Shown: positions 11,025-20,432 of the stretch, in pieces | Layout of the letters: each line of letters opens with the position of its first letter | How positions within the stretch are numbered: the stretch's first letter is position 1 | Assembly (NCBI RefSeq): GCF_038024855.1 | Contig: NZ_CP139089.1 | Coordinates: 1,736,001-1,800,000 of the forward strand | Direction: 5' to 3' | Source of the DNA: Methylocella tundrae | GTDB lineage: Bacteria; Pseudomonadota; Alphaproteobacteria; Rhizobiales; Beijerinckiaceae | Length of the DNA stretch: 64,000 bases | Notes under the pieces: generated by a model | Databases searched by the model: none | What the model saw: only the letters and a program-made list of their open reading frames with translations | What the model was told of the DNA's origin: nothing | Program-made: the position numbers and the translations under genes

Positions 11025-11497
11025 TCACTCTTGGTGCAAATCATCTTGATAAAGCGGAATCATCCGAGCGCGTAGCAGTTCGACGCCGGCGCGGCCATAC
11101 ATGGCCCGCTTGATCGCTTTCAACCGATTGATCTGGTCCTCCGTCTGCCCATTGCTCCAGGGCTCCAGCACCGCGTTTCGGAGGGCATCGATATCCTGAC
11201 GCGCAGTTCGCGCGAAGCGCTGCATGGCGTAGACACCTGATAGGCGCGCATCCTGCAGCCAAACGCCGAGCTTTTCAATCGAGCCGCCCATTAACAAACC
11301 ACGGAATCGCATTGCCAGCTGGCGCATGATGGTGAACTCGGCGGATTCGATCTTCAGCGCGTTGATGCTGGCGATTTGCTGGGGCGTCATCTGCCCGCGC
11401 GGCTTCACGCAAAGCGCCGCCGCCGTCAGGGACGAAATTTTGCGACCGGTCGTCGGGTCCAGCGTCGGCGATGGCGCCGAGGCCGGAGGCAGACCTA

Positions 11498-12363
11498 GAT
11501 CGTAGTGACGAATTCCTCGCTGGAGGGATTCTCGGCGGTCGTTTTCCATGATTCAAGGCTGATTTTTGGAGATCAGCTCTGATGATTCGGGATGTCGATG
11601 CGCTACGCGACGATCAATGGGAGCGGCTTTGCGACCTCGTGCCGGGCGGCAGGGCCGGTCAGCGCGGGCCGCGCTGTGATAACCGGCGCTTCGTCGATGC
11701 GCTGTTATGGATGGCCCGCTCGGGCGGGCGCTGGCGCGACCTGCCCGAGCGCTTCGGCGACCATCAAGCGGTGAAACGACGCTATTACCGCTGGATCGAG
11801 CGAGGCGCGTTGGATGGGTTTCTGAAAGCGCTCACCACCGAAGCCGACCTCGAATGGCTGATGATCGATTCAACCATCGTGCGGGCTCACCAGCACGCTG
11901 CCGGCGCAAGAATCGCCAAAGGGGGGCGGATGCCCAAGGTTTGGGGCGATCTCGCGGTGGCCTGAGCACCAAGATCCACGCCGCGACCGACGCGCTCGGC
12001 AATCCCGTCCGCCTGCTGTTCGGGCCAGGCCAGCGCAACGACATCACCAAGGCGCACGCCCTGATCGAAGGCTTCGAGGCCGAAGCCGTCATCGCCGACA
12101 AGGGTTATGACGCCAATCACTTGCGCCAGGCTGTCCTCGAATGCGGGGCCAAACCCGTCATCCCATCGAAATCCAATCGCCGCGCGCCGCTCCACTACGA
12201 CAAGGCGCTCTACAAGGAGCGCAATCTCGTCGAGCGTTTCTTCAACAAGTTGAAGCAGTTTCGACGGGTCGCGACAAGATACGACAAGCTCATCGCCAAC
12301 TACCGAGGCTTCGTTCTCCTCGCCGCTATCGCCATAGTGCTAAGGTAAATCGTCACTACGACC
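11498..12363 (+). mobile_element. IS5 family, IS427-group element (866 bp) inserted in ISL3
   Basis: The terminal inverted repeat GrTCGTAGTGACGA occurs at both ends (11498 and ending 12363). It is flanked by TA on each side (11496-11497, 12364-12365), the dinucleotide target used by the IS427 group. Two overlapping reading frames supply the transposase by frameshifting. Confidence 0.88.
11582..12348 (+). CDS. IS427-group transposase (two frames, frameshift-fused)
   Basis: The first frame (11582-11965) encodes the DUF4096-type N-terminal domain (DDQWERLCDLVPG, ALLWMARSGGRWRDLPERFG) and the first catalytic Asp (WLMIDSTIVRAHQHAAG). The catalytic remainder continues in another frame to 12348 (RGGLSTKIHAATDALGNPV, ADKGYDANHLRQ, RNLVERFFNKLKQFRRVATRYDK). 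The switch lies around the AAAGGGGGGCGG run near 11917, a typical slippery site of this group. So it is probably one functional OrfAB protein of about 255 residues rather than a broken gene. Confidence 0.85.
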
Positions 12364-12380
12364 TAGAGAGCGCGACTCTT

Positions 12381-13322
12381 TTAGACGGAACCGTATCCTG
12401 AGTTCGTGAGGTAGTTGGCGCACTCTTTTGGAGCGAAGAGGTCGAGGAGTTGACCGGCTTTTCTCCAAGTGGCTTCGACGTCACGGGGCTGGGCCTTGCG
12501 TATCAGGTGTTTGAGCTTGGCGAACACCTGTTCGATGGGGTTCAGGTCGGGGCTGTAGGGCGGTAGGAAGATGAGATGGGCTCCCCTGGCTCTGACGGCG
12601 GCGCGGGCGGCTTTTCCTTTGTGGCTACCGAGATTATCCAACACGACGACGTCGCCCGCAGAGAGCGTGGGGGCCAGGACCTTCTCAACATAGAGCAGGA
12701 ACATCTCGCCGTTGATGGGGCCGTCAATCACAAAGGGCGCGTCGATGCGGTCATGACGCAAGGCGGCGATGAAGGTCAGGGTCTTCCAGTGGCTGTGCGG
12801 CGCATAGGCCTTCAGCCGCTGGCTCCGTGGTCCCCAACCGCGTAGAGGCGCCATGTTGGTCTTCACCCAGGTCTCGTCGATGAACACAAGGCGCGAAGGC
12901 GCGATCCGGCTCTGATATGCCTTCCAACGGGCGCGCTTTCGCGCCACGTCAGGGCGCATCTGTTCCTCGGGCAGCAGGTTTTTTTTGAAGCTCAGGCCCT
13001 CGGCGTGGACGAATACCCACACCGCCTTTGGATGGGTCTTGATCCCGCGCTCGGCCAATTCCGCCGCCAGTCCTCGCAGCGTGAACGGCCCAGAGGCGAT
13101 GCGCGAACGCAACCACGCGGCGCAATCACCCGACAGCGCCCGAGGTTTGTAGCCGCCGATCCGAGCGGGGGCCAGCGAGCCGGTCTTGCGCTGGCGCGTC
13201 GTCCTCTTCGAGACGCAAGAGGGACTGATCCGTAGCGCAGCGGCGATTTCCCGGTTTGTCTCGCCCGAGGCCTTCCGCGCCAGCGCCCGTTCACGAAGAT
13301 CAACCGAATACGGAGCCGTCAT
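12381..13322 (-). CDS. IS630-family transposase
   Basis: A 313-residue single-frame Tc1/mariner-like transposase. The N-terminal HTH is YSVDLRERALARKASGETNREIA...ISPSCVSK. The DDE catalytic domain has RLVFIDETWVKTNM (Asp 1), VVVLDNLGSHKG (Asp 2) and PYSPDLNPIEQVFAKLK (Glu). The TAA stop codon is completed by the TA of the target site, as is usual in this family. The frame is intact and probably functional. Confidence 0.93.
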   Translation of the reverse strand: MTAPYSVDLRERALARKASGETNREIAAALRISPSCVSKRTTRQRKTGSLAPARIGGYKPRALSGDCAAWLRSRIASGPFTLRGLAAELAERGIKTHPKAVWVFVHAEGLSFKKNLLPEEQMRPDVARKRARWKAYQSRIAPSRLVFIDETWVKTNMAPLRGWGPRSQRLKAYAPHSHWKTLTFIAALRHDRIDAPFVIDGPINGEMFLLYVEKVLAPTLSAGDVVVLDNLGSHKGKAARAAVRARGAHLIFLPPYSPDLNPIEQVFAKLKHLIRKAQPRDVEATWRKAGQLLDLFAPKECANYLTNSGYGSV

Positions 13323-13392
13323 TCATGCTGGCCTCCTCCCCAGCATGAACCATGAATCAGATCACCACTGATTCGGGAATCTGGATTCCGTC
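12384..13392 (-). mobile_element. IS630-family element (about 1.0 kb)
   Basis: Imperfect terminal repeats starting GACGGAA are seen at 12384 and, inverted, ending 13392. The left flank has the expected TA target (12382-12383). The right flank has AA instead, either a point change or an imprecise boundary. It sits inside the ISL3 relic, about 20 bp from the IS427-group element. Confidence 0.8.
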
Positions 13393-14673
13393 AAAAAGCG
13401 CCCCGCTCTAAAACAGGAACTGGAATTTTTGCGGCATGGAGACACAACGGCGGTCCAGACTTCCTAAGCTTTGGCGGAATGGCGACTGCCCTCCCCGGCG
13501 CAAGGAGTCTCCCTACACGGCTGTAAGAGCCCGCGTAGCCGCGCTGCAGCATTTCGGCAAACAAGCGTCGCCCGTTCGTCATTCCCTCAGCCCAGCGGCG
13601 CAAGAGGAAGGCTTCGTGGTATGCTGGAGTTGATTGTGTCTTCCGCATCATGGAGTTGCGCGCCGGCAAGATGAGCAGGCGCACCCAGCGATCGACGCTC
13701 TTACGTCCGAAACCGACTTCCCTGGCGATGGCCGAGACCGTTTTTCCTGCATTGTAGAGCTCCCTGATTTTATCGAACAGAGCATGGCGGTTTGCGCGGC
13801 GAACAAGGTGGGCTGCATTTCGATATTCTAAAGCATCCGAGCCCTTGCAACGCCTCGCCAAACCTGAGGGAGCAGATTGTTGTGGTGCGGGTTCATCCTT
13901 TACAGCAAGGATGGCGCCTTCCCGACGCGCTTCCCCAATGGGCGCTCCCCGGATCCGCGCGCCGAACTGGCCGAGCTGCCGCTCGACGGCTTCCCGAAAA
14001 TTCTGCAGCAGATGAAAGCGATCAGCGACTTGCCGCGCCTGTGGCGCCCCTCGCGCGCGCCTTCAGCATAGAGCCCGGCGCGGTCGCGGCTGACAATCTC
14101 AATCTCGGGATGCGCTTTGAGCCATTTGGCAGTTGAAACCGCTGATCGATCCGGTAGCCGGCGCTCAAGATCGACAATGATGGTTCCGTAGGTTGTCCCC
14201 TTCCTCCAAGCCCAATCATCGACGCCAGCCACGCGAATAGCGGCTGGATCGATCTGAGACCGGGCGCTCCGCTTCACATGTCGCAAGATAGTGGCATAAC
14301 CCACTGGCATGCCAAGGCGGCCCATCAATCGCTCTGTGGGGCGTCCGCCAGCGCTATGCCCGAAGAGCCGAACGGTGTTAGACAAGCGCGCAGTTCGGCG
14401 CGCGAATGGCGCGGCCAGCCCGGGAAGGCGCTCAGTGAATATGCGCCTTTCACACTGATCATTCCGGCATCGCCAGCGCGTCAATCGCGCTTGAACTGAT
14501 ACTGGCGCTCCTTGTGCCGGAAGATCACGGAGCATACGCAAATACGAACTATGCCGCGACAATGACCGAATGCCGCGGCCCGGACATTGCCCATGAGCCT
14601 GTAGTTGTGACCTGCCACTGAGTTTTTCCTCCAGTTGAGATTAGAGCCCGGCATTTGATTGAAGGACGGACGA

Positions 14674-14943
14674 ATGAAGCGGAAGCGATTTACCGAAGAG
14701 CAGATCATTGCAGTTCTGCGTGAACACGAGGCTGGAGCGAAGGCGGGTGATCTGGCCCGCAAGCACGGGATCTCGAGGCGACGCTGTATAACTGGAAGGC
14801 GAAGTATGGCGACCTACGCCGAGGTCCTCACCGCAACCGGCTCCAGCGCAGCGCAAAACGAAGGCTCCGCGCCTACGCCGATTGCTCAACCCGAGCCGAA
14901 CGGCGTAACAGAAAGGGTCGGGACTTTAATCGCCGCTGGATGA
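14674..14943 (+). pseudogene. IS3-family OrfA remnant
   Basis: From ATG 14674 the frame reads MKRKRFTEEQIIAVLREHEA and AKAGDLARKHGIS, the HTH N-terminus of IS3-type OrfA. The frame is then lost; the expected ATLYNWKAKYGDL appears in another frame at about 14780-14815. After that the sequence no longer resembles OrfA. It is a short dead fragment beside the ISL3 relic. Confidence 0.75.
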
Positions 14944-15049
14944 AAGTTCAGTGGCAGGTCAGTCCATTGTTTTCTCCGGAATGGAGACATGCGCTCTGGG
15001 CCAGGTTCTTCAGGGCGGCGCCACGACGACTGCGGCGACGCATTCTTCT

Positions 15050-15568
15050 TCAAACGTGGGCTGCAAGAGGATGGTGCATCACATCTTCTTGCGCAATGAC
15101 TTCGGCTATTTTCGGCTCGCCCTTAACGGCGCGAGCGATTGCGATTTTAGTCGCTTCATAGTTCCAATCCTGGATCTTCGTATTGTCTTTGGCCTCCCAA
15201 TGGATGAAGACTCCGACGCAAATGAACACATTCTCGGCTTCGGCCTCGGGAATGATTCCAGCCTTGACGGAATCCACCACTGCTTTCGCAACTCCGCGTT
15301 GCGCAGGGCCAAACATCTGGGTTGCTTGAGTCGCATTCTTGATCTCGACCTTGTTGAACATTAAGGTCATTGGCTTGGCCATCAAATTGGGCGCCACAAG
15401 CGCGAGAAGCGCATTATCGCCCCGCTTTTGATTGGTAAGCGTGTTGCAGAAAGCAATTTCCGCGGCGCTTCCCCTTGGCCCCATAATAAGGTCGATATGC
15501 GCCAATTCGTTGCCCTCGCCTACGAGGGCTTCCGCGACAAGAACCCGATCGATCGTTAATCCGGCCAT
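15050..15568 (-). CDS. fae: Formaldehyde-activating enzyme (Fae)
   Basis: This 172-residue protein condenses formaldehyde with tetrahydromethanopterin to methylene-H4MPT in the cytoplasm, the entry step of H4MPT-linked formaldehyde oxidation in methylotrophs. Visible signatures are [20 protein letters not shown] with the conserved His24, [13 protein letters not shown], a [20 protein letters not shown] block, [15 protein letters not shown], and [24 protein letters not shown]. Length is as expected for the family. An excellent Shine-Dalgarno (GGAGGAG) precedes ATG 15568. The gene stands alone, flanked on both sides by IS3 debris and lying between two inverted IS5 copies, so it may be an extra, mobilised fae copy. 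The last residues (LAAHV) differ from the usual tail. Confidence 0.96.
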   Translation of the reverse strand: MAGLTIDRVLVAEALVGEGNELAHIDLIMGPRGSAAEIAFCNTLTNQKRGDNALLALVAPNLMAKPMTLMFNKVEIKNATQATQMFGPAQRGVAKAVVDSVKAGIIPEAEAENVFICVGVFIHWEAKDNTKIQDWNYEATKIAIARAVKGEPKIAEVIAQEDVMHHPLAAHV

Positions 15569-15914
15569 TTTGCTTCTCCTCCATGGACCGATGGCCCTAT
15601 CCTTGGATGTGGTCTGTCGGCGGACTAGTCGAAGTCAATTACGCATGCGCGCCAGGATCCATCCATCTTCATTTCAGGTTGCAGCCGGAACGGTCTCGCC
15701 GCAACGGCCTCCAGTCGAGAGATATATGTGGTCGAGGGCTCTGACCACAGTCCTGTTGCGACGAAATAAATACAGTGGAGGTGAAGATGCTCATGTGAAT
15801 CGTTTGGATTTGATCGGACATTGGCGTCATAGGGCCAAAGCGTGAGCCGGGGCAGGGCGCGGAGTTGGGCGGGTTGCGAAGAGCCAAGCCTCGGCGTTCA
15901 GTGAGGACGCCTCC
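15569..15914. other. Upstream region of fae, no gene seen
   Basis: About 345 bases with no convincing coding sequence on either strand. It should contain the leftward fae promoter. A moderately AT-rich patch at about 15755-15800 is the best candidate zone, but no motif can be called. Confidence 0.4.
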
Positions 15915-16110
15915 GATGACGCAAGAACAGAAAATCGTTAAAGGAACTTGAGGACGAGAACGCGAAGCTGAAGGAGATTCTGGCCGAGCAGATGCTTGAC
16001 GGGGCGGCGCTGCGCGAGCTCCTTTCAAAAAAATGTTAGGCCCGTCGGCAAGCGCAAAGCTGTCGCGCTTCTGCGGGCTGAGCTGGCGCCGGATCGCGAC
16101 AGGCTTTGTC
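15915..16110 (+). pseudogene. IS3-family OrfA/OrfB junction remnant
   Basis: Plus-strand fragments read LKELEDENAKLKEILAEQMLDG and AALRELLSKK, the coiled-coil end of IS3 OrfA. In a shifted frame they are followed by GKRKAVALLRAELAPDRDRLCHLV, the start of OrfB. Nothing further of the transposase is present. It is a third, separate IS3 scrap around fae. Confidence 0.75.
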
Positions 16111-16356
16111 ATCTCGTGTGTGGGTTTACTTGTCAGCCGGGCGATCCGCTCTCAACCCGAATGCCTAATATCATTGCTTGAGGGCCCTCGTCGCCGAGTC
16201 AAATTGGCTAAAACTCCCCTTTACTTCGCGGATTGGACAATGCCCTGCAAGCGCAAAGGCCCTAACTGATGCGCTTATGTCCCACGACGCCAAATAGACG
16301 CCTCCAGCCTCCCGTTGCCGCGGTATGTTTAGCGCAAAGCAGAGAGCAGTCTCGTG

Positions 16357-16539
16357 ATGAATTTCACCCTTGAGTTCTTTCGCCTTCGGCTGCGCGACGT
16401 GGCGCACGCGACATTGGATCAGACTTCGATAGTCGCCGACAATCTCGACGCGGCAAAGGTGAAAGCAAAGTCGCTCTTCGCCACGCTAGAGTCGCCACAA
16501 AAACCGGAGCGGTTGCGCATCTTGAATCGGCTAGATCTA
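16357..16539 (+). pseudogene. Small ORF truncated by IS5 copy B
   Basis: A frame starting MNFTLEFFRLRLRDVAH and continuing LDAAKVKAKSLFATLESP and ERLRILNRLDL runs straight into the IS5 left end at 16541. With the IS and one CTAG copy removed, the frame would go on for a few codons after 17811 (ALRAMAILLQPFI) to a stop. The sequence resembles small alphaproteobacterial proteins of unknown function. On the opposite strand an alternative frame (17812-17945 joined to 16540-16419) also reads through the insertion point. It is not certain which strand was coding. Confidence 0.4.
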
Positions 16540-16540
16540 G

Positions 16541-17807
16541 CAGGCTGCTGAAAAACGCCTTGCCTTTGCGATTTTCGGGGTTGGGGCGTGATTTTCGCGG
16601 GCGCCCCGCGCCGCGCGGCGGGGCCCGGCTGGGCTTGGCGCCCCATCACGCGGTTTCCCCCATCAACTTCGGCAATCGGATGAGATTATAGGCGGCGGCT
16701 GCGAAGGCGAAGGACCAGCCGACCCGCTCGACGCCCCGGAACCTGGTCTTGCGCTGACCAGCGACCGTCTTCATCCAGCCGAACGCTTCTTCAATACGTT
16801 TTCTGATGCGCTGGCTGACCGCATAGCCGGGATGGCGCGTCGTGCGCCGGTCGATGGCCGAGCGGCGTCCATTGTTGTTTTGCGCCACATGCGGCCGCAC
16901 GTTCATCGAGCGCAGCTCATTGACGAAAACGCGGGCGTCATAGCCCTTGTCGGCGCCAAGCGTCACGCCGGACGGGCGATTGGCGAGCGGCTCGATCATA
17001 ACGAGCGCGGCGGTTCGTTCGGCTTGGCCGTCGGCTGGGGTCAGGCAGGCGTTGACGATGAGGCCGGAGCGATTCTCCATCAAGGCGTGGCCAAGAAAAG
17101 CGAGCCTGGCTTCCATGCCCGCGCCCTTGCGGTAGAGCTTGGCCTCGGGATCGGTGGTCGAGGCGTGCGACTCGTTCGAGCGCTTCTCGCCCTTGAAATC
17201 AACCTCGGTGTTACGTCCGGAGCCGGGCGGCGGCTCATCGCCCGAGCCGTCCCTGGGCTTGAAGCTCTTCATCGACGCCCAGGCCTCGATCAATGTGCCG
17301 TCAACGGAGAAATGCTCGTTTGACAGAAGCTTCTTCACGCGGGGCCGAGCCAGAACCGCCGCCAGAAATTTTGCCGCGATGGCGCCTTCAAGCAGGCGGT
17401 CGCGGTTCTTCGAGAACACGGTAGCGTCCCACACCGCATCGTCGACCGAAAGGCCGACGAACCAGCGAAACAGAAGATCGGTGTCGAGCCGCTCCATCAA
17501 CTGCCGTTCGGAGCGCACCGAATAGAAGGCTTGCAGCAGCATGGCGCGCAACAGCCGCTCCGGCGCGATCGACGGCCGGCCGGTCTTCGAATAAAGCGCC
17601 GCGAAATCCGGCGCCAAGGCCGACAGCGCATCGTTCACAATCGCCCGGATCGCGCGCAGCGGATGATCCCGCCGCACCCTCGTCTCCAGATCGACATAGC
17701 TGAAAAGCCGCCCCGCCTGTTCGTCCGACCCGCGCATTCGTTCGCTCCCTTCGCAACACGAGGGAATCATGAACGCGGCTTAAGCGAAAGGGTTTTTCAG
17801 CAGCCTG
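16541..17807 (-). mobile_element. IS5-family element, copy B (1,267 bp)
   Basis: Same inverted repeats and exact length as the copy at 4515-5781, in opposite orientation, flanked by its own direct repeat CTAG (16537-16540, 17808-17811). The different target repeats of the two copies (CTAA and CTAG) show independent insertions. Confidence 0.95.
16646..17737 (-). CDS. IS5-family transposase (copy B)
   Basis: Intact 363-residue DDE transposase from the ATG at 17737 (374 residues from 17770). Motifs are the same as in copy A: DUF772-like N-terminus, SVDGTLIEAW, GADKGYDARVF, RIRKRIEEAFGWMK. The four residue differences from copy A are conservative or peripheral, so both are likely active and could cross-mobilise. 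Confidence 0.95.
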   Translation of the reverse strand: MRGSDEQAGRLFSYVDLETRVRRDHPLRAIRAIVNDALSALAPDFAALYSKTGRPSIAPERLLRAMLLQAFYSVRSERQLMERLDTDLLFRWFVGLSVDDAVWDATVFSKNRDRLLEGAIAAKFLAAVLARPRVKKLLSNEHFSVDGTLIEAWASMKSFKPRDGSGDEPPPGSGRNTEVDFKGEKRSNESHASTTDPEAKLYRKGAGMEARLAFLGHALMENRSGLIVNACLTPADGQAERTAALVMIEPLANRPSGVTLGADKGYDARVFVNELRSMNVRPHVAQNNNGRRSAIDRRTTRHPGYAVSQRIRKRIEEAFGWMKTVAGQRKTRFRGVERVGWSFAFAAAAYNLIRLPKLMGETA

Positions 17808-17811
17808 CTAG

Positions 17812-18399
17812 CGCTTCGCGCCATGGCGATCCTGCTCCAGCCCTTCATCTGAAGCAGCCGGCTCGCCTCGTTCAGCACGTCCACAAGGATTTTGTCGCCA
17901 GGGACAATGCCCATGCGATGCAATGGAATATCAATCATAAGTCCGCCCCCCGGATCGAGCAAATGTTTGCGCGCAATATTTCTTATGCAAGGCGCAGTCG
18001 TTCGATGACGCCGCATCGCGATTTTCAATTCAGTGCGTAAAAGACTTCAGGACAATGAGAGCCCGCAGGAGCGGCGACCCGATAGCTGATCGGCGCCTCT
18101 GATCAGGCAATATTGGCAGGGCTGTGCGTCAGGATCGGACGTAGCTAGACCCCGAGCATGATTTTCCCATTGTAGAGCGATGACGACCGCGCGCCGCGTT
18201 GAGACGCCGCCCGCATGCAGTCCTGTTCAGCTTACTGTTCGATTGAATGAGGGCTGGCGAACCCCCGTTCGTCCGCGTCTACGGCTTCGGCGCTGAAGCT
18301 TGTGATTTCAGCCGACGCTGCGTTTCAAGGCATACGTCCTGATCCGTCGCATCGGGGTGGGATTGTCTTTGCATCGAAGCAAATCATGTGGAGGCGTTC
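17812..18399. other. Gene-poor region
   Basis: About 590 bases. A minus-strand frame (17945 down to 17812) reads MIDIPLHRMGIVPGDKILVD and LNEASRLLQMKGWSRIAMARS before hitting the IS5 element. It looks protein-like but matches no family I recognise, and it competes with the plus-strand ORF across the insertion. From about 18030 to 18390 nothing convincing is seen. Confidence 0.4.
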
Positions 18400-18768
18400 A
18401 TGCGCAATGACCACAAGGACAGAAGTTTCCCCGTCGTTCGCTCGACCGACGGCCCGAGCGATGCTCCAGCCGAACTCTGCAAGCGCAAGCTCGAAGAGCT
18501 CGCCTCCCGCCTCGACCAGTTTCACGCCTTCGCCAAGGGCCCGTTCGTCAAGTGGAAACCTGGCCTGAAAAACAGGAAACTCCCCGACTATGGCGAGCCG
18601 GCCATCGTGACCGGCGTTTTGCCAATCCCGGTCTTAGACCCGTGCGAGAATGGCGCGGCGAGCCCTTATTTTCAGGAACCGCTGACGCTCATCATCGGAA
18701 CATATCGGGAGGATGATCTGCTTGAGTTCCACGTCGACGGCCGCAGATTTGAACCGTTCGATTTCTGA
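18400..18768 (+). CDS. Hypothetical protein, 122 residues
   Basis: The start at ATG 18400 is supported by GGAGG five bases upstream. The protein is hydrophilic, with no signal peptide or membrane segment. An N-terminal helical part (ELCKRKLEELASRLDQFHAF) is followed by KWKPGLKNRKLPDYGEPAIVTGVLP, and a C-terminal part rich in acidic residues (TYREDDLLEFHVDGRRFEPFDF). No family was recognised. It lies upstream of the WYL regulator with a gap of about 145 bases. Its coding-like composition and strong RBS support it as a real gene. Confidence 0.65.
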   Translation: MRNDHKDRSFPVVRSTDGPSDAPAELCKRKLEELASRLDQFHAFAKGPFVKWKPGLKNRKLPDYGEPAIVTGVLPIPVLDPCENGAASPYFQEPLTLIIGTYREDDLLEFHVDGRRFEPFDF

Positions 18769-18913
18769 ACCAGGACGCGCCCGGGTTCTTCATTCAGGGG
18801 CGTCCCACTATACCTGTACGAAAACAGAACTTCCTGCCGCCGCACCTGATAAAATTCGTCTCCGCCGCCCCAGAGTGATTGCGAAGAATCACGCGGGCTG
18901 TCACCATCATTCG

Positions 18914-19906
18914 ATGCGCTACCAACCCTCGCAACGACTGTTTCGTCTTGCCCTCAGCCTCGCTGCGAGCCGCACCGGGCTGACGCTCGACGAAATGGCG
19001 GCCGAGCTCGAAGTCGGGCGCCGGACGGCCGAGCGGCTGCGCGATTCCCTGGCGGCCATGTTCCATCAGATGACATGGTGGGAGGATGAAGAGCGGGTGC
19101 GCCGCTGGCGGCTGCCGGGAAGCGCCCTCGTCGGCGTCGTCGAGCCCCGGCCGGAGGCCGTGGCTGCGATCGAAACCGCGGCGCGCGAATGCGCCATGCG
19201 CGGCGAAGACGACCGCGCGGCGCTGCTGCGGGAGGCGTCGACCACTTTGCGGGCGGTGATGGCGCCGGATGCGCTCCGTCGCGCCGAGCCCGATGTCGCC
19301 GCGCTGATGGAGGCCGAGGGCATTGCGATGCGGCCGGGGCCGCGGCCGATCATCGCCGCGGGCGTGCTGCCAACATTGCGCCGCGCGATTCTCGGCATGC
19401 AACTCGTGGTCATTCGCTACGAGGGCCCAAACGCCGAGGAGCCGGCGACGCGCATCCTGTGCCCCTATGGCATTCTCTATGGCGGGCGTGGGTGGCTCGT
19501 CGCCCATGCGGACCAGCGCCCGGACATGCGCTTGTGGCGGCTGGATCGCATCGTCTCCATCGACCTGCTCGATCGCGGGTTCGCGCGCCGCGAGGACTTC
19601 GATCTCTCGGCCTATGCGGCGCAGTCCTTCGGTGTTTTCCAGGAGGAGCCGATCGACGTCGTGCTGCGGTTTGAGCCCGAGGCGACGGATGAGGCCGCCA
19701 GCTGGCTGTTTCATCCGTCGCAAAGCACCGAGCGCGACGCGGATGGCGCGCTGATCGTGCGCTTCCGCGCCGGCGGCGCGCTGGAAATGTGCTGGCATCT
19801 GTTTTCTTGGGGAACTGCGGTTACCGTCGTGGCGCCGGAGAAATTGCGCGATGAACTCGGTACACTAGCTCGAGGGGTCTTGGCCCACCACCTATCGAAA
19901 CGGTGA
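18914..19906 (+). CDS. HTH-WYL transcriptional regulator
   Basis: 330 residues from ATG 18914 (an in-frame upstream extension to 18713 looks non-coding). The N-terminal winged HTH is RLFRLALSLAASRTGLTLDEM, then ELEVGRRTAERLRDSLAAMF. The central WYL domain has VVIRYEG, RILCPYGILYGGRGWLVAHAD and MRLWRLDRIVSIDLLD. A C-terminal WCX-type region follows (DVVLRFEPEATDEAASWLF). WYL regulators sense nucleic-acid or nucleotide ligands and commonly control defence or DNA-repair operons. Here the downstream genes are an AddB/AddA-like nuclease-helicase cassette, now separated by an IS3 remnant. Regulation of that cassette is an inference. Confidence 0.88.
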   Translation: MRYQPSQRLFRLALSLAASRTGLTLDEMAAELEVGRRTAERLRDSLAAMFHQMTWWEDEERVRRWRLPGSALVGVVEPRPEAVAAIETAARECAMRGEDDRAALLREASTTLRAVMAPDALRRAEPDVAALMEAEGIAMRPGPRPIIAAGVLPTLRRAILGMQLVVIRYEGPNAEEPATRILCPYGILYGGRGWLVAHADQRPDMRLWRLDRIVSIDLLDRGFARREDFDLSAYAAQSFGVFQEEPIDVVLRFEPEATDEAASWLFHPSQSTERDADGALIVRFRAGGALEMCWHLFSWGTAVTVVAPEKLRDELGTLARGVLAHHLSKR

Positions 19907-19987
19907 GGCGCATTGATTAGGATTGACGTCGCTCCCTGGGCTTAATCCAGCTTGAAGTTTGCTCTGGCCCAATCTGAGGACCAGAGC

Positions 19988-20234
19988 ATGAAGCCCAGTC
20001 GCTTTTTGGAAGAACGGATCATCAGGATATTGAAGGAGCAAGAGGCTGGGTCTCGGTCGCGGATTTGCGCCATAAATAGGAGGCAGCGACGCCAGCATTT
20101 ACATGTGGAAAGCCAAGTTTGGCGGGATGGACGTGTCCGAGGCCAGGCTATTGGCTCTGGAGGCCGCAAACATCAAGTTCAAGCGGATGCTGGCCGATGC
20201 TATGCTCGACAACGTGGCGCTGAATGAGCTCTGA
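19988..20234 (+). pseudogene. IS3-family OrfA remnant
   Basis: The ATG at 19988 opens MKPSRFLEERIIRILKEQEAGS. After a frameshift the OrfA middle and end are readable in another frame (DASIYMWKAKFGGMDVSEAR, LADAMLDNVALNEL) to a stop at 20234. No OrfB follows. It separates the WYL regulator from the glycohydrolase fragment and may have disrupted their operon. Confidence 0.8.
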
Positions 20235-20432
20235 TTACAACATTCCGCTCCACCCCACTTGCAAAAATGCTCTCGGCGTCCGGGTGAGTGAGGATATCGG
20301 CGCCAGCACGCTTCCCGTGTCGCAATCGGACGCGAATGAGTTAAGCATAAAGGTACCGTCCGAATCTGACGTAGCCGATCCTGATAATACTTGTTGTTCA
20401 TTTTCACGAAACGATTTGCTTCCGGATCAAGC

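Larger units (their letters stand above)
11025..14600 (-). pseudogene. ISL3-family transposase, decayed and split by two nested insertions
   Basis: Three blocks on the minus strand together make one ISL3 TnpA. The N-terminal block (14600 to about 13960) has LRDLPAQGAPVSVQARLTRWRC, the CRNDQCERRIFTERLPG zinc-type region and DDWAWRKGTTYGTIIVDLERR. The middle block (13861-13393) holds the HTH KTVSAIAREVGFGRKSVDRWVR and RLFAEMLQRGYAGSYSRVGRLLAP. The C-terminal block (11497-11025) reads LEPWSNGQTEDQINRLKAIKRAMYGRAG. Frameshifts occur between and within blocks. An IS427-group element (11498-12363) and an IS630 element (12384-13392) sit between the middle and C-terminal blocks, separated by only about 20 bases. 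The zinc-finger N-terminus is incomplete. Confidence 0.85.

Noticed and set aside
11582..12348. Frameshift in the IS427-group transposase as a pseudogene
   Set aside because: Two overlapping frames joined near a slippery run are the normal organisation of this IS group; the same layout occurs in the element at 43.8-44.7 kb.
15669..16112. 147-codon minus-strand frame upstream of fae
   Set aside because: It crosses an IS3 remnant on the other strand and shows no protein-like pattern.
4511..17811. Composite transposon formed by the two IS5 copies
   Set aside because: Each copy has its own, different 4-bp target repeat, so they inserted separately. Only inversion by recombination remains plausible.
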